Positions 7,967-17,093 of a stretch of 64,000 bases of DNA are shown piece after piece. Positions within the stretch are counted from its first letter, which is position 1; the number at the start of each line of letters is the position of its first letter. Under the pieces are notes generated by a model that was not told the DNA's origin, ran no database searches, and saw nothing but the letters and a program-made list of their open reading frames with translations. The position numbers and the translations under genes were made by a program. This DNA is from Bacteroides sp. 519 (GTDB lineage Bacteria > Bacteroidota > Bacteroidia > Bacteroidales > Bacteroidaceae): assembly GCF_010500955.1 (NCBI RefSeq), contig NZ_QVMJ01000014.1:26421-90420 (forward strand). The letters run 5' to 3'.

Positions 7967-9415
7967 TTATCGGTTTGTTTTTACCGATACCAACCACAAT
8001 CCCAGACCCGTTAGCAGTCCATTCAGCAACAGTATTTCGTTACCTACTGCATACTCAAACTGACTTTTCAACAACACCTCAACTCCAAAACATAGAAATG
8101 GCGGAAGAATACAAACTATAGGCACAAACTTATCTTGTGGTTTCAATTTAGTAAACAAACCAAAGAAGAACAACCCCAGTAGAGGTCCGTATGTGTACGA
8201 AGCAATCTTATAGATAGTATTCAGAATACCATCCTGTCCCCAATAATTAATCAGGATAACAACCAGAAAGAACACAACGCTCATAATAATATGAATTCTT
8301 CTGCGGATGCTGACAGCTTTCAATGCTTTTTCTTTTTTTATATCAAACAAATCTACACAAATGGTGGTTGTAATTGAAGTCAGAGCCGAGTCGGCGCTCG
8401 AAAAAGCAGCAGCAATAATCCCAATAGAAAAGAAAATCAGTACAGGAAGCCCCAGGTAATTGGTGGCCAGTGCGGGCAATATCTCGTCGGATCTATCCGG
8501 TAAAGCAATCTGGAACTGACTGGCAAAGATAAGTAGTAAGATGCCCAACGCCAGAAACAGTAAATTAACCGGAATATATATAAAACCAAACGTAATCAGA
8601 TTCTTCTTTGCATCCTTCAACTTTTTGATAGATAGACTTTTCTGCATCATGTCCTGATCCAGTCCGTTCATAACAATGGCAATAAGTACCCCACTAAGAA
8701 ACTGCTTGAAGAAATTCTGTGTGCTGCTCCATTCAAAATTAAAAATTCTGGAATGAGAGTTATCTCTTACAGCCTGAATGGCCTCAGTGAAATTAAGATC
8801 AAGTTTTGAAATAACTTGTACAGTAATGAAGATAAGTGCAAGAAGCAAACAACAGGTTTGGAGTGTATCGGTCCAGATGATGGATTTGATACCACTACGG
8901 AAAGTATAGAGCCAGATCAGTAAAATAGTTCCCAGCGCTACCAAGTAGAAAGGAATTCCCCAATCGGCAAATACCAGACGGTGCAGAATGAATATAACCA
9001 GAAACAACCTTGCTCCCGCACCAATGGTTTTAGAAAGAATAAAGAAACTCGCTCCCGTTTTATACGAAAAAGAACCGAATCGTTTCTCCAGATACCCGTA
9101 AATGGTGGTAAGGTTTAGCCTGTAGTACAGCGGAAGCAACACATAAGCAATAATAATATATCCCAGGCAAAATCCCAGAACCATTTGCATATACGTCATA
9201 TCCTGTCCTCTCACCATACCCGGAACAGATACAAAGCTGACTCCCGAAATGGAAGAACCAATCATGCCAAAGGCTACAACATACCAGGGCGACTTCTTAT
9301 TGCCAAGAAAAAAAGCATCATTATCACTGCCTTTTCGCCCAGCCAGATAAGAAATAAGAAACAATAAGCCGAAATAAACAGCAATGATTAAAAGGATAGT
9401 GAAACCTGTGTTCAT
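7967..9415 (-). CDS. Sodium:solute symporter (SSS family)
   Basis: A 482-residue polytopic inner-membrane transporter of the SLC5/SSS family, with about 13 membrane segments. The N-terminal GRKGSDNDAFFLGNKKSPWY followed by GMIGSSISGVSF is the usual first cytoplasmic loop and sodium-site helix 1, where serines and the helix break bind Na+. FFSIGIIAAAFSSADSALTS is the conserved helix 8 with the SSxDS sodium-binding motif. Substrate cannot be read from the sequence; Bacteroidales relatives take up sugars, sialic acid or amino acids. It is divergently transcribed from the radical SAM gene across a 40-bp palindrome. Confidence 0.85.
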   Translation of the reverse strand: MNTGFTILLIIAVYFGLLFLISYLAGRKGSDNDAFFLGNKKSPWYVVAFGMIGSSISGVSFVSVPGMVRGQDMTYMQMVLGFCLGYIIIAYVLLPLYYRLNLTTIYGYLEKRFGSFSYKTGASFFILSKTIGAGARLFLVIFILHRLVFADWGIPFYLVALGTILLIWLYTFRSGIKSIIWTDTLQTCCLLLALIFITVQVISKLDLNFTEAIQAVRDNSHSRIFNFEWSSTQNFFKQFLSGVLIAIVMNGLDQDMMQKSLSIKKLKDAKKNLITFGFIYIPVNLLFLALGILLLIFASQFQIALPDRSDEILPALATNYLGLPVLIFFSIGIIAAAFSSADSALTSITTTICVDLFDIKKEKALKAVSIRRRIHIIMSVVFFLVVILINYWGQDGILNTIYKIASYTYGPLLGLFFFGLFTKLKPQDKFVPIVCILPPFLCFGVEVLLKSQFEYAVGNEILLLNGLLTGLGLWLVSVKTNR

Positions 9416-9446
9416 AGTAGTGTTGTTTTAGTTGATGTAGGATGAC

Positions 9447-9486
9447 CAAATATACGGTTTTATTTTAAAATAAAGCCGTATATTTG
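9447..9486. promoter_or_regulatory. 40-bp palindrome with back-to-back -7 boxes
   Basis: Two 20-bp arms (9447-9466 and 9467-9486) are perfect inverted copies except for one base, centred on TTTTAAAA. Each end forms TATATTTG, a match to TAnnTTTG, facing outward to the symporter (-) and the radical SAM gene (+). The palindrome may be an operator that controls both genes. With initiation just past 9486, the radical SAM protein should start at 9508. Confidence 0.55.
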
Positions 9487-9507
9487 ATGCTTTCAACCCC
9501 AAAAAGC

Positions 9508-10431
9508 ATGAATCAGAACTTTCTTTATAACGAATTTCCTACATTCCTCAAGAAGTACTTTCCTTTCAAAGTACAAAAGATATCATTGAATGCAGGATTT
9601 ACCTGTCCTAACCGGGATGGTACCAAAGGATTGGGAGGATGCACATATTGTAACAATCAAACTTTTAATCCAGCCTATTGCAAAACAGAAAAAAGTATTA
9701 CCCAGCAGTTGGAAGAAGGCAAGGTGTTCTTTTCGCACAAATATCCGGAGATGAAGTATCTGGCATATTTTCAGGCATATACCAATACATACGGCGAGCT
9801 CGAAAACCTGAAAAGAAAATACGAAGAAGCATTAAATACCAGCGATGTAGTAGGGCTTGTTATTGGTACCCGTCCCGATTGTATGCCCGATTCTTTACTC
9901 GACTATCTGGAACAAATAAGTAAACAAACCTTTGTTTTGGTAGAGTACGGTATTGAAAGTACCAGCAATGAAACTTTGAAACGGATAAACCGTGGCCATA
10001 CCTTTGCCGATACAACCAGCGCAGTACAAAGAACTGCCGCTCGCGGATTGCTAACCGGCGGACATGTTATTCTCGGTTTGCCGGGCGAAACGCATAGCGG
10101 AATGGTAGAACAGGCCGGAGTGCTATCTCAACTGCCTTTAACCACACTAAAAATACATCAGCTGCAATTAATACGCGGAACCAAAATGGCCCGGGAGTAC
10201 GAAGAACATCCCGAACAGTTTCAACTCTTTGATATTGAAAAGTATATAGATGTGGTAATTGAATACATTGAACACTTAAGGCCCGATATTGTATTGGAAA
10301 GATTCATATCCCAGTCGCCCAAAGAGTTACTGATAGCGCCCGACTGGGGATTGAAAAATTATGAGTTCACTGCTCGTATACAAAAGAAAATGAAAGAAAA
10401 AGGAACATGGCAGGGAAAACGTTTCAGCTAG
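9508..10431 (+). CDS. TIGR01212-family radical SAM protein (YhcC-like)
   Basis: About 307 residues. The N-terminus KISLNAGFTCPNRDGTKGLG then GCTYCNNQTFNP carries the cluster cysteines in the long C-x12-CxxC spacing typical of the YhcC/TIGR01212 proteins rather than plain CxxxCxxC. GTRPDC, VEYGIES and GGHVILGLPGE follow in the order of a radical SAM barrel. Reaction is unknown; these enzymes are widespread in anaerobes. The start at 9508 is preferred over 9484/9487 because the -7 box ends at 9486. Confidence 0.8.
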   Translation: MNQNFLYNEFPTFLKKYFPFKVQKISLNAGFTCPNRDGTKGLGGCTYCNNQTFNPAYCKTEKSITQQLEEGKVFFSHKYPEMKYLAYFQAYTNTYGELENLKRKYEEALNTSDVVGLVIGTRPDCMPDSLLDYLEQISKQTFVLVEYGIESTSNETLKRINRGHTFADTTSAVQRTAARGLLTGGHVILGLPGETHSGMVEQAGVLSQLPLTTLKIHQLQLIRGTKMAREYEEHPEQFQLFDIEKYIDVVIEYIEHLRPDIVLERFISQSPKELLIAPDWGLKNYEFTARIQKKMKEKGTWQGKRFS

Positions 10432-10438
10432 TTACAAG

Positions 10439-10469
10439 TTTGTTGTTACTATTTTTTCTTGTAACTTTG
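10439..10469 (+). promoter_or_regulatory. Consensus promoter of the flavodiiron gene
   Basis: TTTG at 10439-10442, a 19-base spacer and TAACTTTG at 10462-10469 match the Bacteroidetes consensus exactly. The leader to the ATG at 10518 is about 43 bases and consists of tandem repeats. Confidence 0.75.
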
Positions 10470-10470
10470 C

Positions 10471-10508
10471 GACTCGTGACTTGTAACTCGTAACTTGTAA
10501 CTCGTAAC
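10471..10508 (+). repeat. Tandem word repeat in the flavodiiron leader
   Basis: The words ACTTGTAACTCGTA and GACTCGTGACTTGTA repeat about three times, making up nearly the whole untranslated leader. It belongs to the word-repeat class found in many intergenic gaps of this window. Confidence 0.6.
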
Positions 10509-10517
10509 TAAAAAAAC

Positions 10518-11702
10518 ATGAAAACTGTAGTGAAAGGAAACATACATTATGTGGGGGTAAATGATCGTCAGAAACATCTTTTCGAAAATATGTGGCCTCT
10601 CCCTAACGGTGTTTCTTACAACTCTTACCTTATTAATGATGATAAAATAGCACTGGTCGATACTGTAGATGCTTGCTATTTTGAAACATTCCTCTATAAA
10701 ATTAAAAGAGTAATTGGTGATCGCCCTATCGATTACCTGATTATTAACCATATGGAACCCGATCACTCTGGTTCAATAAGCTTATTAAAACACTATTATC
10801 CCAATATAACCATTGTAGGCAATCGGCAGACTTTTGGAATGATAGAAGGCTATTATGGTGTAACCGGCGAACAGCTTGTGGTTAAAGATGGCGATACGCT
10901 GGAACTGGGGCGTCATAAACTCACATTCTACCTTACACCAATGGTACACTGGCCCGAAACAATGATGACTTTCGAAGAAACCGAAGGTGTATTATTCTCG
11001 GGTGATGCTTTTGGATGCTTTGGGGCATTGAATGGTGGATTTATCGACAGTAAAATCAACTTGGATATCTACTGGGACGAAATGGTACGCTATTACTCCA
11101 ACATTGTTGGTAAATATGGTTCGCCTGTACAAAAAGCCCTCGAAAAGTTAGGTAGTTTGCCTATTCAGGCGATATGCTCAACACACGGACCTGTATGGGT
11201 AGAGAATATAGCTAAGGTGGTTGGCATATACGATAAGCTAAGCCGGTATGAAGCAGAACCCGGAGTTGTAATTGTGTACGGAAGCATGTACGGGCATACC
11301 GAACAACTGGCCGAGGTAATTGCAGAAGAACTATCTAATCAGGGAGTTAAGAATGTGGTGATGCACAATGTTAGCAAGAGCCACGCATCTTATATACTAG
11401 CAGATATCTTTAAGTATAAGGGATTAATTATGGGATGCCCAACTTATAACGGTCAACTTTATCCGGCAATAGAAGCTATAGTGAATAACATACTTCACAG
11501 GGATATGAAAAACCGTTGTCTGGGTTACTTCGGAAGCTTTACATGGGCTGGGACAGCAGTAAAGCGTTTAGCCGATTTTGCAGAGAAAAGTAAATTTGAG
11601 GTAGTAAACAATCCTGTAGAATTTAAGCACTCTATGAAGGAGGCCGATATTGCGAATGCAGAAGCACTGGCAAAAGAGATGGCAATAGTAGTTAGTAGAT
11701 AG
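10518..11702 (+). CDS. FprA family A-type flavoprotein (flavodiiron protein)
   Basis: A 394-residue cytosolic protein with the two-domain layout of flavodiiron proteins, which reduce O2 to water or NO to N2O at a diiron site and protect anaerobes. Residues 1-245 form a metallo-beta-lactamase domain: the ligand motif HMEPDHSG (HxExDH) near 79-86, GDAF near 165 and STHGPVW near 226 provide the other ligands. From about residue 255, VIVYGSMYGHTEQLAE is the FMN phosphate loop of a flavodoxin domain. No rubredoxin domain is attached. The last codons (IVVSR) are written by an intergenic tandem repeat that begins at 11686. Confidence 0.9.
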   Translation: MKTVVKGNIHYVGVNDRQKHLFENMWPLPNGVSYNSYLINDDKIALVDTVDACYFETFLYKIKRVIGDRPIDYLIINHMEPDHSGSISLLKHYYPNITIVGNRQTFGMIEGYYGVTGEQLVVKDGDTLELGRHKLTFYLTPMVHWPETMMTFEETEGVLFSGDAFGCFGALNGGFIDSKINLDIYWDEMVRYYSNIVGKYGSPVQKALEKLGSLPIQAICSTHGPVWVENIAKVVGIYDKLSRYEAEPGVVIVYGSMYGHTEQLAEVIAEELSNQGVKNVVMHNVSKSHASYILADIFKYKGLIMGCPTYNGQLYPAIEAIVNNILHRDMKNRCLGYFGSFTWAGTAVKRLADFAEKSKFEVVNNPVEFKHSMKEADIANAEALAKEMAIVVSR

Positions 11703-11779
11703 TAGTTAGTAGCTAGTAGACCATACGGCATCGCTACTATCTACTAACTACTATCTACTATCTACTAACTACTATCTAA
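11686..11779. repeat. Word-repeat hairpin between fprA-like gene and nagB
   Basis: The left arm (11686-11719) is built from TAGTAGTTAGTAGA words and includes the stop codon of the preceding gene. The right arm (11734-11779) holds complementary CTACTATCTACTAA words. Between them lies CCATACGGCATCG (11721-11733), a variant of the 13-bp motif found in other hairpins of this window. No U tract follows, so classic termination is uncertain. Confidence 0.65.
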
Positions 11780-11804
11780 TTATTAACAATAAAAACAATC
11801 AATC

Positions 11805-12617
11805 ATGAGATTAATTATTCAGCCGGATTATCAAACCATATCCAAGTGGGCGGCCAATTATGTTGCAGCAAAAATTAATAAAGCGCAACCTACAGCCAAC
11901 AAACCTTTTGTTTTGGGATTGCCAACAGGTTCTTCACCATTGGGCATGTACAAAGAATTGATTGACCTGAACAAGAAAGGCATTGTTTCTTTTAAACATG
12001 TGGTAACTTTCAACATGGACGAGTATGTGGGCTTGCCACAGGAACACTCGGAAAGTTATTATTCATTTATGTGGAACAACTTCTTTAGTCATGTAGATGT
12101 AGATCGTGAAAATGTAAATATCCTGAATGGTAACGCTGCCGATCTGGAAGCTGAATGTGCACGCTACGAAGCAAAAATTGTTTCTTATGGTGGTATTGAT
12201 TTATTCCTGGGAGGTATTGGTCCCGACGGACATATCGCATTCAACGAACCGGGCTCATCACTGGCATCGCGTACCCGTATTAAAACATTAACTACCGATA
12301 CTATAATTGCTAACTCTCGTTTCTTTGATAACGATGTGAATAAGGTTCCTAAAACAGCATTGACTGTAGGTGTAGGTACTGTACTTGCTGCAAAAGAAGT
12401 ACTTATCATTGTTAATGGTCATAACAAGGCACGTGCATTGTATCACGCTGTAGAAGGTTCAATCAACCAGATGTGGACTATCAGCGCATTGCAGTTACAC
12501 GAAAAAGGAATCATTGTTTGCGATGATGCTGCTACTTACGAATTGAAGGTGGGTACTTACCGTTACTTCAAGGATATTGAGGCAGATAATCTGGATCCGC
12601 AAACTTTGCTTAAATAG
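11805..12617 (+). CDS. nagB: Glucosamine-6-phosphate deaminase
   Basis: A 270-residue enzyme that converts glucosamine 6-phosphate to fructose 6-phosphate and ammonia in amino sugar catabolism. [16 protein letters not shown] is the phosphate loop, FNMDEYVG carries the catalytic Asp, and [16 protein letters not shown] with the active-site His and Glu is fully conserved. Length equals that of the E. coli enzyme family. The gene stands alone between two repeat hairpins; no promoter with both boxes is visible. Confidence 0.93.
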   Translation: MRLIIQPDYQTISKWAANYVAAKINKAQPTANKPFVLGLPTGSSPLGMYKELIDLNKKGIVSFKHVVTFNMDEYVGLPQEHSESYYSFMWNNFFSHVDVDRENVNILNGNAADLEAECARYEAKIVSYGGIDLFLGGIGPDGHIAFNEPGSSLASRTRIKTLTTDTIIANSRFFDNDVNKVPKTALTVGVGTVLAAKEVLIIVNGHNKARALYHAVEGSINQMWTISALQLHEKGIIVCDDAATYELKVGTYRYFKDIEADNLDPQTLLK

Positions 12618-12717
12618 TTAGACACGGATTACGCGAGATTACACGGATTTAATAACACGGATTATTTTTTATTAGTATATTAATTAAATCCGTGCAATCC
12701 GCGTAATCCGTGTCTAA
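12618..12717. terminator. Bidirectional hairpin between convergent genes
   Basis: Arms 12618-12650 and 12686-12717 begin with TTAGACACGGATTACGCG and its complement and pair almost perfectly over 32 bases, with a T-rich loop. It separates nagB from the convergent vWA gene and probably stops transcription from both sides. The same word stands alone at 22359-22391. Confidence 0.65.
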
Positions 12718-12718
12718 A

Positions 12719-14551
12719 TTATATCATTCCTTTCGCCATCTCCACCAACCGAATAAACTCCCTGCGGTATCCATTTTCATCATTATCCAATCCTGTTTTA
12801 GCCAGCTTTATCACCTTATCATAACTGGCATCCCCTTTAAACTCCGAGTCACGAAGCAGTTGTCCGAACATTGCCACTGATGCAGCAAAACGGAAATCGG
12901 CCGAAACATTATTGTTCTTGTTATCAATAACAGGTAATTCTATCTTTTTACTAGTGTCACCATCCGGTTGCTTATAGCGTAGTTTGATGGTTAATAACTC
13001 AGGAGACTTATTTAGTGTAGGTTTCTTTTCCAATTTCTTTTGATATTTCAATTCATCAATTGCGCCTATAAATTTACTATTCACACCAACAGGAATTACC
13101 TCATAAAAAGCAGTAACTGTGTGGCCGGCACCCATTTCGCCTGCATCTTTGCTATCATTGTTAAAATCTTCGTTGTTTAATAAGCGGCTTTCGTATCCAA
13201 TTAAACGGTATGCCTGTACGTGTGCAGGATTAAACTCAATCTGTAACTTAACATCTTTTGCAACCGTATAAATAGTTCCGCCGAATTCCTGTACCAATAC
13301 CTTATTGGCCTCCTGAAGGTTATCGATATAAGCATGATTACCATTTCCTTTTTCGGCTAAAATCTGCATGCGGTTATCTTTATGATTACCCATTCCATAA
13401 CCCAGTACAGTTAAGAATACACCTGATCTCCGTTCCTGTTCAATAAGACTTTCCAGTCCGCCAACCGAAGAAACACCTACATTAAAATCGCCATCGCTAC
13501 AAAGAAGAATGCGGTTGTTACCACCCTCAATAAAATTGTTACGTGCAATTTTATATGCAAGCTGAATACCTGCACCACCTGCTGTAGAACCTCCTGCGGT
13601 TAATTTATCCAATGCTTCGCGAATCTTTTGCTTATCACTTCCGGGAGTTGAAGGAAGTACCTCGCCTGCATTACCCGAGTAAACCACAATTGCTACACGG
13701 TCTTTTTCGCGGAGGTTATTTATTAAAAGCTTCAAAGATGATTTTACCAACTCTAACCGGGTTGGGCCATACATAGAACCCGATACATCAATAAGAAATA
13801 CAAGGTTAGAGGCAGGTAGATTCTCATCCGCAATTTCTTTAGCCTTCAAACCGATTTTAACCAAACGGTGTTTCTCATTCCATGGGCAAGCACCGATTTC
13901 GGAAGTAATCTTAACTGGATCATTGCCTGTAGGTTTCTGATAGTTGTACGAAAAATAATTTATCAGTTCCTCTGTACGGATGGCATCGGCAAGAGGATTT
14001 TTTCCCTGATTAAGATGTCTGCGCATTATACTGTACGAAGCAGCATCCACATCGATAGAAAAAGTTGATAACGGATCTTTAATAGCCGACTTGAAACGGT
14101 TTTCGGATATACTACTGTACTCCTCGGTATTGGACATGTCGTATCTACTTGGTGCTGACGCTGAAATATATGCAATGGAGCCTGTTACAGAACGAGACCT
14201 CTGTATACCATGACCTATTATTACAATCTCATCCAACTCTTGACTTTCTTGTTGCATTTTTACATTTAAGGTGGTAGCATTCTTAACGTTGATATTTTGC
14301 GTAACATAACCTATATAAGAGAAACTAAGGGTTGCACCCTTGGAAACAGTGATAGTGTACTTACCATCTACATCTGTTAATACTCCGTTAGATGTTCCCA
14401 TTTCTACTATATTGAGTCCCGGCATGGGATTACCATCACTAGCATCCGATACAATACCTGTTACTGTGATTTTTTGGGCCATTACACTGTTCATTGCCAT
14501 CAATAATATGGCTACTGCAATCATACTTACTCTACACAAAATCGTTTTCAT
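12719..14551 (-). CDS. YfbK-like von Willebrand factor A protein with regulatory-like domain
   Basis: A 610-residue exported protein. A signal peptide (MKTILCRVSM...SVMAQ) precedes a CarboxypepD_reg-like domain at about 27-105 (GIVSDASDGNPMPGLNIVE, TDVDGKYTI). Then comes LDEIVIIGHGIQRSRSVTGS, a segment like the plug motif of SusC receptors. The vWA domain occupies about 240-420, with an intact metal site DVSGS. The remainder, ending FIRLVEMAKGM, matches the DUF3520/YfbK C-terminus. It is divergent from an ECF sigma/anti-sigma-like pair, suggesting that it is part of, or controlled by, that signalling module. Confidence 0.85.
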   Translation of the reverse strand: MKTILCRVSMIAVAILLMAMNSVMAQKITVTGIVSDASDGNPMPGLNIVEMGTSNGVLTDVDGKYTITVSKGATLSFSYIGYVTQNINVKNATTLNVKMQQESQELDEIVIIGHGIQRSRSVTGSIAYISASAPSRYDMSNTEEYSSISENRFKSAIKDPLSTFSIDVDAASYSIMRRHLNQGKNPLADAIRTEELINYFSYNYQKPTGNDPVKITSEIGACPWNEKHRLVKIGLKAKEIADENLPASNLVFLIDVSGSMYGPTRLELVKSSLKLLINNLREKDRVAIVVYSGNAGEVLPSTPGSDKQKIREALDKLTAGGSTAGGAGIQLAYKIARNNFIEGGNNRILLCSDGDFNVGVSSVGGLESLIEQERRSGVFLTVLGYGMGNHKDNRMQILAEKGNGNHAYIDNLQEANKVLVQEFGGTIYTVAKDVKLQIEFNPAHVQAYRLIGYESRLLNNEDFNNDSKDAGEMGAGHTVTAFYEVIPVGVNSKFIGAIDELKYQKKLEKKPTLNKSPELLTIKLRYKQPDGDTSKKIELPVIDNKNNNVSADFRFAASVAMFGQLLRDSEFKGDASYDKVIKLAKTGLDNDENGYRREFIRLVEMAKGMI

Positions 14552-14648
14552 AATTTATTTTTTTTGGTTTATTGTTTAGCCCATAGATATGATTTTGTGC
14601 AGTATTCCATAAACCCAATCTATTTTTTTTTAATTTTGTTGGCTAAAC

Positions 14649-15224
14649 ATGTGGTTTCAACGAAAAAAGAACATATCAACCCTTACAGACGACGAATTAT
14701 TGCAGAAGCATAAAGAGTCTGCAGACGCCGAATCCTTTAGCGAACTATTCAGCAGGTATGTACCGTTGATGTATGGTGTTTGTCTGGATTATCTGCGCGA
14801 TGAAGACAAAGCACACGATGCCGTAATGCAGCTATTCGAAGACCTGTTACACAAAGTATCCCGATACGAGATTGGAGTGTTCCGCACATGGGTATATAGC
14901 GTAACCAAAAACCACTGTCTGCAAATACTGAATAAAGAAAAAAAGGAAATTCTGATAGATTTTGAACTTAACGTTATGGAATCTGAGGAAATATTGAATC
15001 TATTTAGCGAAGACAATGTTCAGGAAGAACAAATAGATGCTCTGAATCATTGTTTAGAGAAGCTGCCGGATAATCAGCGGGTAAGTATAAAACATTTTTT
15101 TATGGACGAAATGTCGTATGCCGATATTGTTGACGAAACCGGATACCCACTGAGCAAGGTTAAAAGCTATATTCAGAATGCAAAACGTAACTTAAAAAAC
15201 TGTATCGATAAACAACTGACATGA
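14649..15224 (+). CDS. RNA polymerase sigma factor, ECF type
   Basis: A 191-residue sigma-70 family protein with regions 2 and 4 only. Region 2 is at about 25-95 (FSELFSRYVPLMYGVCLDYL, AHDAVMQLFEDLL, FRTWVYSVTKNHC). Region 4 is at about 130-185 (CLEKLPDNQRVSIKHFFMD, MSYADIVDETGY, a helix-turn-helix). The downstream membrane protein overlaps by 4 bases and would be its anti-sigma partner. A TAATTTTG box lies at 14631-14638, but too close to the start to be certain. GGCTAAAC just before the ATG recurs inverted (GTTTAGCC) about 65 bases away beside the divergent vWA gene. Confidence 0.88.
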   Translation: MWFQRKKNISTLTDDELLQKHKESADAESFSELFSRYVPLMYGVCLDYLRDEDKAHDAVMQLFEDLLHKVSRYEIGVFRTWVYSVTKNHCLQILNKEKKEILIDFELNVMESEEILNLFSEDNVQEEQIDALNHCLEKLPDNQRVSIKHFFMDEMSYADIVDETGYPLSKVKSYIQNAKRNLKNCIDKQLT

Positions 15225-16165
15225 AACTTTGGCGTTACATACAAGGAATCCGCAAAGGGAAAGATGCCCATCAGCTTGAAAAAGAGGCGATGAGTGATCC
15301 TTTTCTTGCACATGCGCTTCGTGGGTACGACAAGGTGAAAGGCAATCATGCCGAGAGAATAGAAGAACTACAGAAAGAAATACGTCGGCATGGTGCAAAA
15401 CAGCCTAACTATATACTTGCAGCAGGTATTGCCGCAAGTGTATTGCTACTGATTGGTATTGGCAGTTATCTATTTATTGATAAGGTTGATTACTCGGAAG
15501 AAATACAACTGGCAGCACAGTACGAACTGAAACCGGATACCGCTGTTCCGGTAGCGCCGCTTCCGCCTGTTATGGAAATGGAGAATATTGCAATGGCCGA
15601 GTTAAAGTTTAACAATAAATCAACAGTACCAACCGCAGCCCCAACTGCAACTCAAGCACCGGAGGTTCTTAGTGTTGAGGATGAATTAAACAATTTGGAG
15701 GATCAATTTGCTGATATGGAAGATGTTGAAATGGAAGAAGTGGTAGTTGTAGGATATGGAAGAGTGGTAAAGAAATCTGTTACAGGTGCAGTGGGAAATG
15801 TTTCGGCTGATACAATGAATAAGGTACCCCGCAATGTTATGGACAAAGACGATAGCATACTTGTTACAGACCATGGAGCGCAAAAGAAAACATTGGCAGA
15901 TGAAGAGCCCAAACCTGTAGACGGAAAAAAGAAATACAATAAATACATTAAAGAAAATTTGGTGCGTCCTACCGATGGTGCATGTAGTGATAGTAAAGGA
16001 AAAGTTATTCTCCGATTCAATGTAAACGCCCAGGGAAGACCTACACAGGTTGTTGTAGAAAAGAGTCTATGCCCTTCTGCCGATCAGGAGGCAATCCGGT
16101 TGCTTACCGAAGGACCCAACTGGACGGTTGGCGGTAAATCAACAACGTTGGTAGTGAAGTTCTAA
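15221..16165 (+). CDS. Anti-sigma-like membrane protein with plug-like motif and TonB C-terminal domain
   Basis: A 314-residue single-span protein. The cytoplasmic N-terminus of about 65 residues (EKEAMSDPFLAHALRGYDKV) would bind the sigma factor. A membrane helix follows (YILAAGIAASVLLLIGIG). The periplasmic part holds MEEVVVVGYGRVVKKSVTGA, strikingly like the N-terminal plug motif of SusC-type receptors, and ends with a TonB C-terminal-type domain (KYIKENLVRPTDGACSD, GKVILRFNVNAQGRPTQVVV). It overlaps the sigma gene by 4 bases. The fusion suggests signalling through a TonB-like contact; this is inference. Confidence 0.8.
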   Translation: MKLWRYIQGIRKGKDAHQLEKEAMSDPFLAHALRGYDKVKGNHAERIEELQKEIRRHGAKQPNYILAAGIAASVLLLIGIGSYLFIDKVDYSEEIQLAAQYELKPDTAVPVAPLPPVMEMENIAMAELKFNNKSTVPTAAPTATQAPEVLSVEDELNNLEDQFADMEDVEMEEVVVVGYGRVVKKSVTGAVGNVSADTMNKVPRNVMDKDDSILVTDHGAQKKTLADEEPKPVDGKKKYNKYIKENLVRPTDGACSDSKGKVILRFNVNAQGRPTQVVVEKSLCPSADQEAIRLLTEGPNWTVGGKSTTLVVKF

Positions 16166-16770
16166 TAATCAAGCCAGCCTTTCCCTTGTCTGATAATCTC
16201 AGGTTCGTTGTCGATACAGTTTACAATGGTCGAGGGTTCATCTCCACCTATGCCACCGTCAATAATCAGGTCTGCTTCGGTTCCAAATCTTTCGTCAATC
16301 AATTCGGGGGTGGTTACGTATTCAATATCATCATCAGGATCGTAGGGGAGGGTAGCTGTCATCATTGGGGCATCGAGCAGGGTGGTTATCTCGCATACAA
16401 TGTTGCTATCGGGCATACGTATGCCTACTTCTTTTCTGTTCTTGAATATCTTAGGCAGTCGGCTGCTTGCAGGCAGAATAAAAGTAAAGGGCCCCGGCAG
16501 ATTCTTTTTTAATAACTTAAAGTTAGTATTCCCCAACTTTGCATAATCGGCAACCATACTCAGGTTAGCGCATACAATAGATAACAGGTGTTTACGGGGA
16601 TCAATGTTTTTGATATTACAGATTTTCTCAATTGCCCGTTCCTTCAGGGCATGACAGCCTAGTGCATACATGGTATCGGTGGGATAAATAATTATTCCGC
16701 CGTTGTTCAGTACATCCACAATCTTTTGCAAATCTTGTGGGCTGTTGTTTTTGGGGTAAAGTTTTAACAT
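16162..16770 (-). CDS. Threonylcarbamoyl-AMP synthase family (Sua5/YciO/YrdC)
   Basis: A 202-residue protein of the family that makes threonylcarbamoyl-AMP from Thr, bicarbonate and ATP for the tRNA modification t6A. GGIIIYPTDTMYALGCHA is the conserved substrate-binding strand, followed by KICNIKNIDPRKHLLSIVC, GPFTFILPA and VGIRMPD. No additional C-terminal Sua5 domain, so it is the short YrdC/YciO form; YciO-type paralogues cannot be excluded. Its end overlaps the convergent TonB-like gene by 4 bases. tsaB, another gene of the same pathway, lies at 50731. Confidence 0.85.
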   Translation of the reverse strand: MLKLYPKNNSPQDLQKIVDVLNNGGIIIYPTDTMYALGCHALKERAIEKICNIKNIDPRKHLLSIVCANLSMVADYAKLGNTNFKLLKKNLPGPFTFILPASSRLPKIFKNRKEVGIRMPDSNIVCEITTLLDAPMMTATLPYDPDDDIEYVTTPELIDERFGTEADLIIDGGIGGDEPSTIVNCIDNEPEIIRQGKGWLDY

Positions 16771-17093
16771 AATTCTAATGTGTCAATAAGATAATGTGCC
16801 AATAGGATAATGTGGCAATGTGCCAATAGGATAATATGCCAATGTGCCAATTATTCTAATGTTTTAATATTCTAATGTGTCAATGGCCTCTTTTTCTCTG
16901 AACCCCGAAGTGGGTTCAACTTTTTCAGGGTTGAGTCTGTGTGGTGACTTGCCAGCCCCGGGCTGCGCTTCGCTAACCCGGGGTTATGCACATCTCACCC
17001 CTTTCGGGGCGATTGCTAAGATATGAATTAATTATTAAATTGTTAACATACTGCATAGCAATTGGCACATTATCCTATTGGCACATTAGAATA
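16771..17093. repeat. Composite repeat region upstream of the Sua5-like gene
   Basis: No gene. At 16771-16880 the word AATGTGCCAATAGGATAA repeats in roughly 24-base units; its inverted form (GGCACATTATCCTATTGG) returns at 17059-17085. Between them are GC-rich hairpins: TGAACCCCGAAGTGGGTTCA near 16900, and CCCCGGG...CCCGGGG near 16957-16985, then ACCCCTTTCGGGGC. The nested arrangement could fold into one large structure. No promoter with both boxes was found. Confidence 0.55.

Noticed and set aside
9484..9507. Start of the radical SAM gene at 9484 or 9487
   Set aside because: These codons coincide with or touch the -7 promoter box ending at 9486; the ATG at 9508 fits expected initiation.
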